In this document: positions 45,370-53,446 of the stretch, in pieces
Layout: each line of letters begins with the position of its first letter
How positions within the stretch are numbered: the first letter of the stretch is position 1
Assembly (NCBI RefSeq): GCF_001712795.1
Contig: NZ_KV757607.1
Span: forward strand, 8,751-72,750
Length of the DNA: 64,000 bases
DNA from: Nostoc sp. KVJ20
Lineage (GTDB): Bacteria > Cyanobacteriota > Cyanobacteriia > Cyanobacteriales > Nostocaceae
Reading direction: 5' to 3'
Notes under the pieces: generated by a model
Databases searched by the model: none
Seen by the model: only the letters and a program-made list of their open reading frames with translations
What the model was told of the DNA's origin: nothing
Program-made: the position numbers and the translations under genes

Positions 45370-45528
45370 CTTATTTCGCTCAATATCTCCACTTGGTATG
45401 AGTTTCTTTATCCTAGTGGTGCAGCAAATGGTACTTGGTGTAGACTAATGGGTAAACCAGCAACACGAGAAAACCGTATTATTTTTGGCAGTAAAAAGTT
45501 TTTGCCTACTTATCAGGGTTGTAGATAA
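45370..45528 (+). pseudogene. Possible gene-end remnant
   Basis: A 52-codon frame with protein-like content (YEFLYPSGAANGTWCRLMGK, then FLPTYQGCR and a stop) begins right after the SH3-protein gene without a start codon. It looks like the 3' end of a decayed gene. No family is recognised. Confidence 0.3.
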
Positions 45529-45540
45529 GGGGAGTTGCCA

Positions 45541-45680
45541 GTGCGTTGGTGCAACCCGCCCTAGGCATCGCTGTTATTGTAGGCTACGTTAACAAAATAT
45601 AATCCACTATTTTTGTGAGAGCGATGCCTACGGTGGATAAAGTGCGTAGGCGTAGCCCGTCGTAGACATCGCTGATTAGG
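45541..45680. repeat. GCGATGCCTACG-type dispersed repeats
   Basis: GCGTAGGCGTAGCCCGTCGT followed by AGACATCGCT, plus an inverted relative near 45565 (CCTAGGCATCGCTG). The same family is found near 25222 and 40910. It separates the remnant from the toxin-antitoxin pair. Confidence 0.45.
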
Positions 45681-45728
45681 AACGTTAACCGACGAAATAT
45701 GAACAACGATTTTAGCATTGAATTGCTT

Positions 45729-46043
45729 TTACCCCACACCAGCAATCACCTGCCCAATATCTTGAGGAGTTGCACCTGTTGCTAACATTGCCCGGATCAA
45801 CAATTCAATTGATACTGAAGCATCGCCATTTTCAGCTTTAGCAATCCGAGGTTGGCTAGAACTAATCTTAGCAGCGAGTTCACTTTGGGTCATCAGTTTT
45901 TGCCGACGCTCTTTCAAATTTTGGCTGAGAGCTAGCTTAATTTCAACAAAGATAGTTTCTTCGGGTGTTAACTCCAAAAAATCTGCAACTGTTCCAATTT
46001 TCCAGCCTTTAGATTCCAAACGTTCTCTTTTTGCTTGATCCAT
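45729..46043 (-). CDS. XRE-family antitoxin (HigA-like)
   Basis: The 104-residue protein has a central HTH_3 domain (SELAAKISSSQPRIAKAENG) and a leading acidic part (TPEETIFVEIKLALSQNLKE). It follows the toxin gene by 4 bases, in the HigBA order, on the minus strand. It should neutralise the toxin and repress the operon. The ATG at 46043 with CAGGAG 8 bases ahead is preferred to the GTG at 46046. Confidence 0.88.
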   Translation of the reverse strand: MDQAKRERLESKGWKIGTVADFLELTPEETIFVEIKLALSQNLKERRQKLMTQSELAAKISSSQPRIAKAENGDASVSIELLIRAMLATGATPQDIGQVIAGVG

Positions 46044-46047
46044 CACA

Positions 46048-46389
46048 TTACTCCTGTTGATCGTTATCGTATTTGCTCAGACGCTTTTTGCAAACCTCAA
46101 TTACCTTCTTGGATGTTGTTCTCGTTGTTTTATTAAAGACTTCAACAATCAAGATTGCATCGTCATCAATTCGATAAATGATTCTCCAGTTTTTATCAGC
46201 ATCTCGAATACGTAATTCATGACAGTAAATTCCTATACTTGGCATAGGGCGTGAATGTGGCAACCCAAGGGATTCACCTTCCTGTAATTGTCTGAGCAGA
46301 ACACCTGCTTCTATGCGTGCTTCTTGAGTGAAAGGTGGGGTTTTAACTTCACCATGTAACCAAACTAAAGGTTTACTTTGATCTCCCAT
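46048..46389 (-). CDS. HigB/Gp49-like toxin
   Basis: The 113-residue protein belongs to the phage-derived Gp49-like/HigB toxins of the RelE superfamily: WLHGEVKTPPF at the start, RLRIRDADKNWRIIYRID-type strands and FNKTTRTTSKKVIEVCKKR at the end. Such toxins cleave mRNA on ribosomes. The antitoxin gene begins 4 bases after its stop. The operon is flanked on both sides by gene remnants, suggesting insertion in a decaying region. Confidence 0.85.
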   Translation of the reverse strand: MGDQSKPLVWLHGEVKTPPFTQEARIEAGVLLRQLQEGESLGLPHSRPMPSIGIYCHELRIRDADKNWRIIYRIDDDAILIVEVFNKTTRTTSKKVIEVCKKRLSKYDNDQQE

Positions 46390-46435
46390 GATGTATTTAT
46401 ATCATATCTGATATATTGATATAATATACCTATGA

Positions 46436-46534
46436 AAGGGAACTTATATTAATGGGATTCAGGTTGTTTATGTGGGCAAGGTGAGCGATCGCTTGGGGCG
46501 TGAAAAGTTGGGAACAGTTTTGTTTCCCGGTTGA
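46436..46534 (+). pseudogene. C-terminal remnant of an N-acyl-D-amino-acid deacylase gene
   Basis: The frame reads TYINGIQVVYVGKVSDRLGR then EKLGTVLFPG and a stop. It aligns with the last 30 residues of the intact deacylase at 23311-25020 (VYINGIQVICRGKVRDILGR, EKLGSVLSPF). No upstream part is left. The region is directly upstream of the toxin gene on the other strand. Confidence 0.7.
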
Positions 46535-46606
46535 ACTGGATTAATTATTAAAATAATAATCGAGAGTTATAATTAACTTTATATGTCGTTAGGTGGTGAA
46601 TAATTC

Positions 46607-47689
46607 ATGCACCCAAGTAACCCACTGTTTCAGAAATGTCTTGCTTATCTTGAATCGCTACCCAATATTAAGGCAGTCATCAAAGAAGAACCTTATTGTT
46701 CTAATGAAGCTTTAGCAGATGGGCAATTAATTATTAACACATCTCATACAACTGTCAATTATATATGTGAAATTAAAACTGGACTTACCAATGATTTAAT
46801 TGAGCAAGTTGCAGAATATTTGGCAAATTTAGGTAAAAAACTAAATCATGGACAAAGACCTTTGCTCATTACACGTAGGTTATCTAGTTTAGTTGTCGAT
46901 CAACTTTTAGAAAGAAATATTGAGTTTATTGATGTTGATGGCAACATTTATTTGAATAGTCCAGAAATTTATATAGTAGTTCGCAATCAAGTTTTAAAAG
47001 ACAGCACAAATAAATCTTTAGAAATTACGGCTGCCGCTTTGCAAGTCATATATGTTTTGCTGAAGCAGCCAAGATGTATTTCTGTGAAAGAATATTTAGA
47101 TGAAAAAATCGCTTACATTGCTGGTGTTACTCCAAAAACAATAAAAAACACACTTACAAAACTTCAAGAGCTAGATTATATTAGACGTAAGAATAGAGGA
47201 TATGAAATCATTAATTATCTTAAACTTCTTGAGCGATGGGAGTTAGGATACTCTGAAATATTACGTGCAAAATTACTACTTGGAACATTTACTCCTATAG
47301 GGAAACGAAATTTCTCCGAGGTTGAAGCTGAGATTAAAGAATATGCCGATGTATATGGATATTTAATAGGTGGTGAACTTGCTGCCTCAATAATAACCCA
47401 ATATCTTCGCCCTATTAGTGCGACGCTACATCTCAATAAAAATATCAATGATCGTCAGATAGCAGTCAAGCTAAAGCTAAAGCCTGATTCTGAGGGGAAG
47501 ATTGTATTGCTTCAAAGTTTTGGTCACGACAACTGCCAACAAAATGAATTTAGAAACTTGGCAAAGAATATTGTTCACCCATTACTAATTCATGCAGAAT
47601 TAGTTCGGACTGGCAACAGTCGATTAAAAGAAACTGCTCAAATTATTTACAATAAATACATTGAAGAAATAAATCAAAATAATGATTGA
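46607..47689 (+). CDS. AbiEi-type antitoxin (type IV toxin-antitoxin system)
   Basis: The 360-residue protein has an N-terminal restriction-endonuclease-like region (LITRRLSSLVVDQLLERNI, DVDGNIYLN) and a wHTH-like segment (QVIYVLLKQPRCISVKEYLD). It fits the AbiEi_2-type regulators that pair with AbiEii nucleotidyltransferases. The downstream toxin gene overlaps by 8 bases. In known AbiE systems the antitoxin counteracts the toxin without direct contact and represses the operon. The assignment relies on gene pairing as well as sequence. Confidence 0.72.
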   Translation: MHPSNPLFQKCLAYLESLPNIKAVIKEEPYCSNEALADGQLIINTSHTTVNYICEIKTGLTNDLIEQVAEYLANLGKKLNHGQRPLLITRRLSSLVVDQLLERNIEFIDVDGNIYLNSPEIYIVVRNQVLKDSTNKSLEITAAALQVIYVLLKQPRCISVKEYLDEKIAYIAGVTPKTIKNTLTKLQELDYIRRKNRGYEIINYLKLLERWELGYSEILRAKLLLGTFTPIGKRNFSEVEAEIKEYADVYGYLIGGELAASIITQYLRPISATLHLNKNINDRQIAVKLKLKPDSEGKIVLLQSFGHDNCQQNEFRNLAKNIVHPLLIHAELVRTGNSRLKETAQIIYNKYIEEINQNND

Positions 47690-48464
47690 ATCTAACGAAA
47701 AACAAGTATTATCTGATCTGGTAAACATTTTTAGTGCATTAAATATGCCAATGATTGTAGTTGGTGCAGGTGCTAGGTTACTAATATTTGATCAGCAATT
47801 TGGAGAAGGGAGAGGAACAAAAGACTGGGATATTGCAATATCTATAGATAGCTGGAAAGATTATCAACAAATTCGTGAAGCTCTAATAAATGGTGATTCT
47901 CCTTGTTTTGAGGATACAAGGAATCCTCACAATTTTATACATATTAAGACTAGTATCGAAGTGGACATTGTACCTTTCGGAGAAATTGGTGAACCCGATC
48001 AAAAAATTGTTTGGTCTGAAACAGGCAATTCAATGAACGTTTTAGGGTTTACTGAAGCGATGTTATCTGCCAAACATATTACTATTGATGATTTTGAAAT
48101 ACAAGTAATCGACATACCAGCTTTTATAGTTCTCAAAATTTTTGCTTGGGGAGATCGCGGAGAGCGCACAAACAAAGATTTAGAGGATATTGATTTTATT
48201 TTATCAAAATATGAAGATGATGATCGAGTTTATAATGAACTAGCAGAGAAACTTGCTGATGGAGTAATTGAGTTACTTGATGCAAATATCTATTTACTAG
48301 GACAAGATATTTATAAAATTCTTCAGTCAAAAACACTGCTTGAGTTAAATTTACTATTGAACAAACTACTAGATAAGTTTGATGATGAGCCAGAATCTTT
48401 AGGCTATAAGTTGGAAATACTCAAAAAAGGCATTAGCTCTTTTTCCTCGAATAACGTGATTTAA
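47682..48464 (+). CDS. AbiEii-type nucleotidyltransferase toxin
   Basis: The 260-residue protein has a nucleotidyltransferase core: VGAGARLL at about residues 26-33, then GRGTKDWDIAIS with the metal-binding DxD, and EVDIVPFGEI with the third aspartate. AbiEii toxins transfer nucleotides to tRNA or other targets and stop growth, which aborts phage infection. It overlaps the antitoxin gene by 8 bases. A hybrid small ORF begins just 2 bases downstream. Confidence 0.8.
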   Translation: MIESNEKQVLSDLVNIFSALNMPMIVVGAGARLLIFDQQFGEGRGTKDWDIAISIDSWKDYQQIREALINGDSPCFEDTRNPHNFIHIKTSIEVDIVPFGEIGEPDQKIVWSETGNSMNVLGFTEAMLSAKHITIDDFEIQVIDIPAFIVLKIFAWGDRGERTNKDLEDIDFILSKYEDDDRVYNELAEKLADGVIELLDANIYLLGQDIYKILQSKTLLELNLLLNKLLDKFDDEPESLGYKLEILKKGISSFSSNNVI

Positions 48465-48487
48465 TAATGCATTTCATCTTTCTTCTC

Positions 48488-48766
48488 ATGAATGACATGA
48501 ATTCTAATCCTCAACAAAGTTTCAGAAATGGGATTAATAATCAAATTATAGATCATCATTATAACATTTTAAAAGGGAAAAATTACTCTATCTTTATGAA
48601 TGTAAAACTCCAGACCGACAAAGATAAGCTACAGGCAAGCAGTAGTATAAACATAAACACAAATAAAGAAACAGAAAATGAAAAAGTTCTATGTCCTCAT
48701 TGTCAGCGCACTGCTACGAACGGTATTAAATGTAAAGGTATTTGTGTGGCGGATAATGACTATTGA
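48488..48766 (+). CDS. Chimeric small ORF: Mpo1-like start joined to a Cys-rich tail
   Basis: The first 22 or so codons (NSNPQQSFRNGINNQIIDH) are nearly identical to the start of the next gene (NSNRQQSFRNGINNQIIDH). The rest (from the internal ATG at 48596) encodes a different 56-residue protein ending CPHCQRTATNGIKCKGICVADNDY in parts, with four cysteines that could bind zinc. Either a duplicated start was fused to a small zinc-ribbon gene, or the latter is the real gene and starts at 48596. It ends 36 bases before the Mpo1-like start. Function unknown. Confidence 0.5.
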   Translation: MNDMNSNPQQSFRNGINNQIIDHHYNILKGKNYSIFMNVKLQTDKDKLQASSSININTNKETENEKVLCPHCQRTATNGIKCKGICVADNDY

Positions 48767-48801
48767 TGTATAAAATATATTGCTTTTTCACAAACTCTCT
48801 T

Positions 48802-49224
48802 ATGAGTAATATCAATTCTAATCGTCAACAAAGTTTTAGAAATGGGATTAATAATCAAATTATAGATCATCCTTTTACAGACTATTGGGATATTTTTATT
48901 CTTAAACATCAACATCCAATTAATATTACTCTACACATTCTAGGAATATTCTTTTTTTACACTTTACTTTTTTCTACTTGGAAATTGCAAAACTTTTGGT
49001 TGCTCTTGGGCTTACCGTTAACTCAATTGTTGGGATTAACCGGACATTTTTTATTTGAGCGTAGCCATATTGATTTACAAGATGCTGTTTTTTCTTGGCG
49101 GGCTTCTTATTGTTTAGGTAAAATGTTATTTAGAATTTTGACGGGTAAATATCGAGATGATATTTGCCAACGGCAAGAAATATTAAATAATTATCTATCA
49201 AACAATTATGCAAATATTCAATAA
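48802..49224 (+). CDS. Mpo1-like (DUF962) family protein
   Basis: The 140-residue membrane protein has HQHPINITLHILGIFFFYTL, then GHFLFERSHIDLQDAVFSWR, which match the DUF962/Mpo1-like family. The yeast member Mpo1 is an Fe(II)-dependent dioxygenase in alpha-oxidation of 2-hydroxy fatty acids, using conserved histidines; several are visible here. Four hydrophobic helices place it in a membrane. The next gene, a Rieske oxygenase, overlaps it by 17 bases. The ATG at 48802 is supported by alignment with the duplicated start at 48488. Confidence 0.75.
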   Translation: MSNINSNRQQSFRNGINNQIIDHPFTDYWDIFILKHQHPINITLHILGIFFFYTLLFSTWKLQNFWLLLGLPLTQLLGLTGHFLFERSHIDLQDAVFSWRASYCLGKMLFRILTGKYRDDICQRQEILNNYLSNNYANIQ

Positions 49225-50211
49225 TTGGAATGTAATTGCTCAGGGTTGGTATATTGCCTGTCCTAGTCATGAAATACCCAAAAAAACAGCAAAATCTGTA
49301 GAAGTATGCGGACATAAAATTGCCATTTTTAGAGGCGAAGATGGGCAAGTAAGGGCTTTAGATGCTTCTGCCCTCATTTAGGGACAGATTTAGGAATTGG
49401 GAAGGTTGATGGTAATTGGATTCGTTGTACATTTCATCATTGGGCATTTGATGAAACAGGGCTTTGTCAAAATATTCCCTGTCAATCAGAAATTCCTACT
49501 CAAGCTAAGTTACAAGCTTATGCAACAGAGCAAAAGTATGGATTTATCTGGATTTATCCAGATGCTAAAGCACCAGAGGGAGTGGCTGATTTTGATGAAT
49601 TGAAGGGAAAAGAAATTGTTGCACAAGCCGATATTGCATTTGAAAGAAGTTGCCATCATCATATTTGTATGATGAATGGGATTGATGCTCAACATTTAAA
49701 AACAATTCATCATTTAGATATCAAAATGGATTTGTCGCTACATCGCAGTGAATTAGGGACGCAAATTGACTTTACAATGCGGGGACAATTTCCCAAAACT
49801 ACATTTCGAGAAAAGTTAGGTCAAAGATTTCTTGGTTCTACATATCAGTATTCAATGCGTTATGCTCATGGTTGCATTGGCTTGTTAACAATGATGAAAG
49901 ATGTCAGGCTTTTTCCGTCACTGTTTATGATATATGCCTATACTCCCATTGCACCTGGAAGAACGATAATTCAACCAATTTATGTAACTGAAAAGCGTCA
50001 AGGTATTGTGGGATATCTGCTAAGTCAGTTTTTGCTATTCTGTACTCGCTTGGCTTACTATATGCTCAGAGATGAAGATGGCAAAATTTACGACAATATT
50101 CGCTTTAATCCAAACTTGCTCCTTAGTATTGATCAGCCATTAGCTGAATATATGAAGTATGTGAATCAACTAAAACCGTCTCGATGGTCAAAAAATAGGG
50201 GTGTAGAATAG
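49208..50211 (+). pseudogene. Rieske oxygenase gene with a frameshift in the cluster motif
   Basis: The gene starts MQIFNNWNVIAQGWYIACPS and reads through GEDGQVRALDA before hitting a stop at 49379-49381. Restoring one T after GATGCTT (around 49365-49368) gives DAFCPHLGTDLGIGK, the first Rieske C-x-H pair, and opens the frame through RCTFHHWAFD (C-x2-H) to the end at 50211. The catalytic iron motif DAQHLKTIHH is intact. It would have been a roughly 335-residue oxygenase. A true mutation, a read error, or programmed slippage on the T run are all possible. Confidence 0.8.
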
Positions 50212-50474
50212 TAAGTTGGATTAGCGATCGCGTAACCCAATAAAAGCTTTGGTAATGTTGCGTTTTGTTTCTCAATCTAAATACATCTTAATTATTTTGT
50301 AGAGTGGGCGATTTCCATCAACTCTATATTGAGAAGGTGCAAGATGTGAATATAGAATTGTAGTATAAATAACCATTTTGGAATCTGTCACACTATACCG
50401 TAATTTTACTAAGTTGGTCGATAAAGTGTTAAATAAACACATCTCACCAATCAAGTTTAGGTAATTGCCGAATA

Positions 50475-51215
50475 ATGAAGAGTTTGCTGATTCCTGTTGA
50501 AAATTTGCAACCAAGCGATCGCACCGCTATGTATGCGTTGCTGCAAAATCACTTTAAAGGTATAACCTGGGATGGGTTTCTAGTCGATTTAGAGCGCAAA
50601 AACTGGGTTTTGTTGTTGAGAGATGAAACATCCAACGCACTTAAAGGATTTTCAACTCTGATGTTATGCCAAAAGACTTTTTTGGGAGAAAAAATTAGTG
50701 TGGTGTATTCTGGCGACACTATTGTTGATCCTAGTGCTTGGTCGAGTACAACACTACCACGTAGTTGGATTGCCGCTATCAATTTTCTGCATCAACACTA
50801 TGCAGAAAATAAACTTTACTGGCTGCTAATTTGCTCTGGTTTTCGCACTTATCGTTTTCTCCCTACTTTTTGGCAAGATTTCTACCCCCGTTATGATGTC
50901 ACAACACCTACTGATGTTAAGCATTTAATGGGTAATTTGGCACAGGAATATTATGGTAGCTTATATCAAGAAGCAAGTGGTATTGTCCGATTTCCGCATC
51001 CCCAAATTTTACGGGAAGGGTTGATTGAAATTCCATCAGGACGACAAACTAATCCCCATATCCAATTTTTTGAGGCAAAAAATCCCGATTATCGGTTAGG
51101 GGATGAATTAGTTTGTTTAACTGAAATTAATTATGACAATCTCACCCGTTCTGGACAACGGATGTGGAAGTCAGAATCATCTTTAAAATTTGTGCAAGAT
51201 TGTGTTCTTGTTTAA
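50475..51215 (+). CDS. GNAT-like acyltransferase-type protein
   Basis: The 246-residue protein looks like an acetyltransferase-fold protein: LLLRDETSNALKGFSTLMLC is a plausible core strand pair, and WLLICSGFRTYRFLPTFWQD a helix that follows. No clear acetyl-CoA Q/RxxGxG/A motif is present, so the fold assignment is tentative. It starts upstream of, and is separated by 5 bases from, an intact Rieske oxygenase gene and is surely cotranscribed with it. It may acylate the pathway substrate. Confidence 0.55.
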   Translation: MKSLLIPVENLQPSDRTAMYALLQNHFKGITWDGFLVDLERKNWVLLLRDETSNALKGFSTLMLCQKTFLGEKISVVYSGDTIVDPSAWSSTTLPRSWIAAINFLHQHYAENKLYWLLICSGFRTYRFLPTFWQDFYPRYDVTTPTDVKHLMGNLAQEYYGSLYQEASGIVRFPHPQILREGLIEIPSGRQTNPHIQFFEAKNPDYRLGDELVCLTEINYDNLTRSGQRMWKSESSLKFVQDCVLV

Positions 51216-51220
51216 CTTTT

Positions 51221-52306
51221 ATGCCATCTACCAACCCACACTTAAACTTTAATAACTCAACACAATTTATAGAAGGATGGTACTGGGCATTACCATCAAA
51301 AAAATTAAAAATTGGCAAGGTAAAAGCGATAACTTTGCTAGGTAGAAATCTGGCGATTTACCGGGGAGTTAGTGGTCAGGTAGTAGCTATAGATGCTTAT
51401 TGTCCACATATGGGCGCTCATTTAGCAGAAGGTAAGGTAGAAGATGATGGAATTCGCTGCTTTTTTCATAATTGGAAGTATGACAGTCGCGGAATTTGTG
51501 TAGATGTTCCTTCTATCGGAAAACCGCTACCTGTGTGTATTAAAACTTGGCATACGGCAGAAAAGTACGGCATGATTTGGGTTTGGGTGGGAGAAGAAAA
51601 GCCAAGTTCGCTGCCTTTTGTACCAGAGTTAGAACAGGCAGATTGCGATTATATATTGGGAACTCGATTTGTCAAAAACTGTCATCCCAATGTCTTACTA
51701 ATTAATGCGATTGATGCTCACCATTTCAATACAGTACACAATCTGCCCTTAGAGATTGTATTTGATTCTCAAAACCTCAACCCTAACGCTATTAGCTTCA
51801 GCAACACTACACGAGGAGGTGATGATTCTTGGTTAATTCGCCTGATTCGTCCTTTATATCGCAACGAAGTTACTTATAGTATGTGTTACTGGTATGGCAG
51901 CACTGGAACTGTGACGCTAGGCCCGGATTTTCTGCATTTCTACATTATATTTACACTGCGAATGATTGAAGGTGGGAAAACTGAAGGGCAAACAATTCTT
52001 GTGACTCCTAAGCGTTCGGGATTTTGGGGATGGGTTTTAAATCGTGGTTTGTTATGGTTAACTCAGCAAGTTGGTAATTACTTTGCTAAAGGGGATACGC
52101 AGGTATTTCAGACAATTCAGTTTGATTTGAAAACTCCTACTAAAGCAGATCAATCTATTCTGCAATTTATTCAGCACGTTAATCAACAGAAAGCCTTAAC
52201 CTGGGGAACTTGGGAAACTGTTAATCATCCAAATATTCAAACTCCATCAGAGGATGTTTGTAAAGTGTCGTATAGCACATCAAATTGTGACATTACCCCA
52301 CCCTAA
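51221..52306 (+). CDS. Rieske non-heme iron oxygenase
   Basis: The 361-residue protein (ATG at 51221) has the Rieske cluster ligands C61-x-H63 and C80-x2-H83 (CPHMGAHL, RCFFHNW) and the mononuclear iron motif with D165, H168 and H173 (NAIDAHHFNTVH). Such oxygenases hydroxylate or desaturate with electrons from a ferredoxin. A ferredoxin gene lies 2.4 kb downstream. The last residues (CDITPP) are encoded by the start of a C-rich repeat, so the C-terminus has probably been altered by a repeat insertion. Confidence 0.9.
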   Translation: MPSTNPHLNFNNSTQFIEGWYWALPSKKLKIGKVKAITLLGRNLAIYRGVSGQVVAIDAYCPHMGAHLAEGKVEDDGIRCFFHNWKYDSRGICVDVPSIGKPLPVCIKTWHTAEKYGMIWVWVGEEKPSSLPFVPELEQADCDYILGTRFVKNCHPNVLLINAIDAHHFNTVHNLPLEIVFDSQNLNPNAISFSNTTRGGDDSWLIRLIRPLYRNEVTYSMCYWYGSTGTVTLGPDFLHFYIIFTLRMIEGGKTEGQTILVTPKRSGFWGWVLNRGLLWLTQQVGNYFAKGDTQVFQTIQFDLKTPTKADQSILQFIQHVNQQKALTWGTWETVNHPNIQTPSEDVCKVSYSTSNCDITPP

Positions 52307-52425
52307 CCCTCCCCTTGTAAAGGGGAGGGGACTAGATTTCCAGTTTCCCCCCTTTATAAGGGGACGGGACTAGATTTCCAGTTTCCCCCCTTTATAAGGG
52401 GGGATTAAGGGGGGTATTAGATGCT
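52296..52425. repeat. Tandem G/C-run repeats overlapping the Rieske gene end
   Basis: ACCCCACCCTAACCCTCC, then CTTGTAAAGGGGAGGGG, then two copies of TTTCCCCCCTTTATAAGGGG. The first bases supply the stop codon of the Rieske gene. It belongs to the repeat family at 8960, 20461, 32650 and 58670. Confidence 0.65.
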
Positions 52426-52501
52426 TTCGGTAACAAATATAGTTTTTAAAAAGTCTTCTCAAATTCTAATCATGAATTCACTTTAATTGAACAGGAAAAA
52501 T

Positions 52502-53410
52502 ATGGATTTTAAAGATAAAATTGTCGGTTTTGATCTACCACACACAGATTATGATGACCGTTTGCGACGGATATTAACAGCAGCGTTACCCAATCAGAAT
52601 AATTCTGCTAATTACCCACAATTAAATTATTGGGATACGGAATTTTTCAATTTACATCAAGTTAAAGTTTTTCAAAAATCTAATATTAATGAACAATCAG
52701 CTATTTTGGAACTTGCCAACCGCAGCCTGTTAGAAGAATCATATTTCATTGAGAAAGCAGGTGTTGGCTACATGGCAAAAATGGTATTGTTTGCAGAAAC
52801 AGTTGAAGAACGCATTCTTTATGGATTGTTTACGGCTGATGAAGCTACCCACCTTCACCAAATTAGCCATTTTTTACCAGCAATGGAAGTAACTAGTACG
52901 GACGATCCGTTTTTGCGCTTATTATCAGAAGTGGTTGAAAGTGCAGATAAAACAGTTTTATTGTTTGTGCTGCAAGTGGTTTTAGAAGGATGGGGTTTAA
53001 GCCATTATCGGCGTTTAGCTAAGGAATGCCGCCATCCAGTTTTAGCAGAACTTTTTTCCAGTTTTTTACAATCTGAATCTCGTCATCACGCCACGGGAAC
53101 CACCTTGTTTAATCAAATTACTGTTTCAGCATTGAGTCAAACAACAATTCTTGATGTATTGGAACAGTTTTTGTTTATGGTACAGGTGGGACCACAAAGT
53201 GTACTTGCAGCAGTTGAACAAGTGAAAGGACATCTGACGCGATCGCAAAAAATCCAAATTCTAGAAGAACTAGATACAGAGACTCATAGCGGAACCCGAT
53301 TACAAATATTGCGATCGCTCATGGGGGGAACATCAGCCCAGTCTATCCTGCAAAATTTAGAAGAACGTGGAGCTTTTCAACCCCTCCCCGCCCATCAATG
53401 TGTGCAATAA
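52502..53410 (+). CDS. Ferritin-like diiron protein
   Basis: The 302-residue helical protein shows two carboxylate-histidine pairs typical of diiron ferritin-like enzymes: E79 with E114-x2-H117 (DEATH), then E162 with E192-x2-H195 (SESRH). All six ligands are present. Such a site can oxidise or hydroxylate a substrate using O2. It is flanked by Rieske and AurF-like genes and a ferredoxin gene, which suggests an oxidation step in the same pathway. The ATG at 52502 has AGGA 7 bases ahead; a TTG at 52487 is also in frame. Confidence 0.78.
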   Translation: MDFKDKIVGFDLPHTDYDDRLRRILTAALPNQNNSANYPQLNYWDTEFFNLHQVKVFQKSNINEQSAILELANRSLLEESYFIEKAGVGYMAKMVLFAETVEERILYGLFTADEATHLHQISHFLPAMEVTSTDDPFLRLLSEVVESADKTVLLFVLQVVLEGWGLSHYRRLAKECRHPVLAELFSSFLQSESRHHATGTTLFNQITVSALSQTTILDVLEQFLFMVQVGPQSVLAAVEQVKGHLTRSQKIQILEELDTETHSGTRLQILRSLMGGTSAQSILQNLEERGAFQPLPAHQCVQ

Positions 53411-53446
53411 ATATCAATCTTATCTCTGCGTGAAATAAAAACGGAT

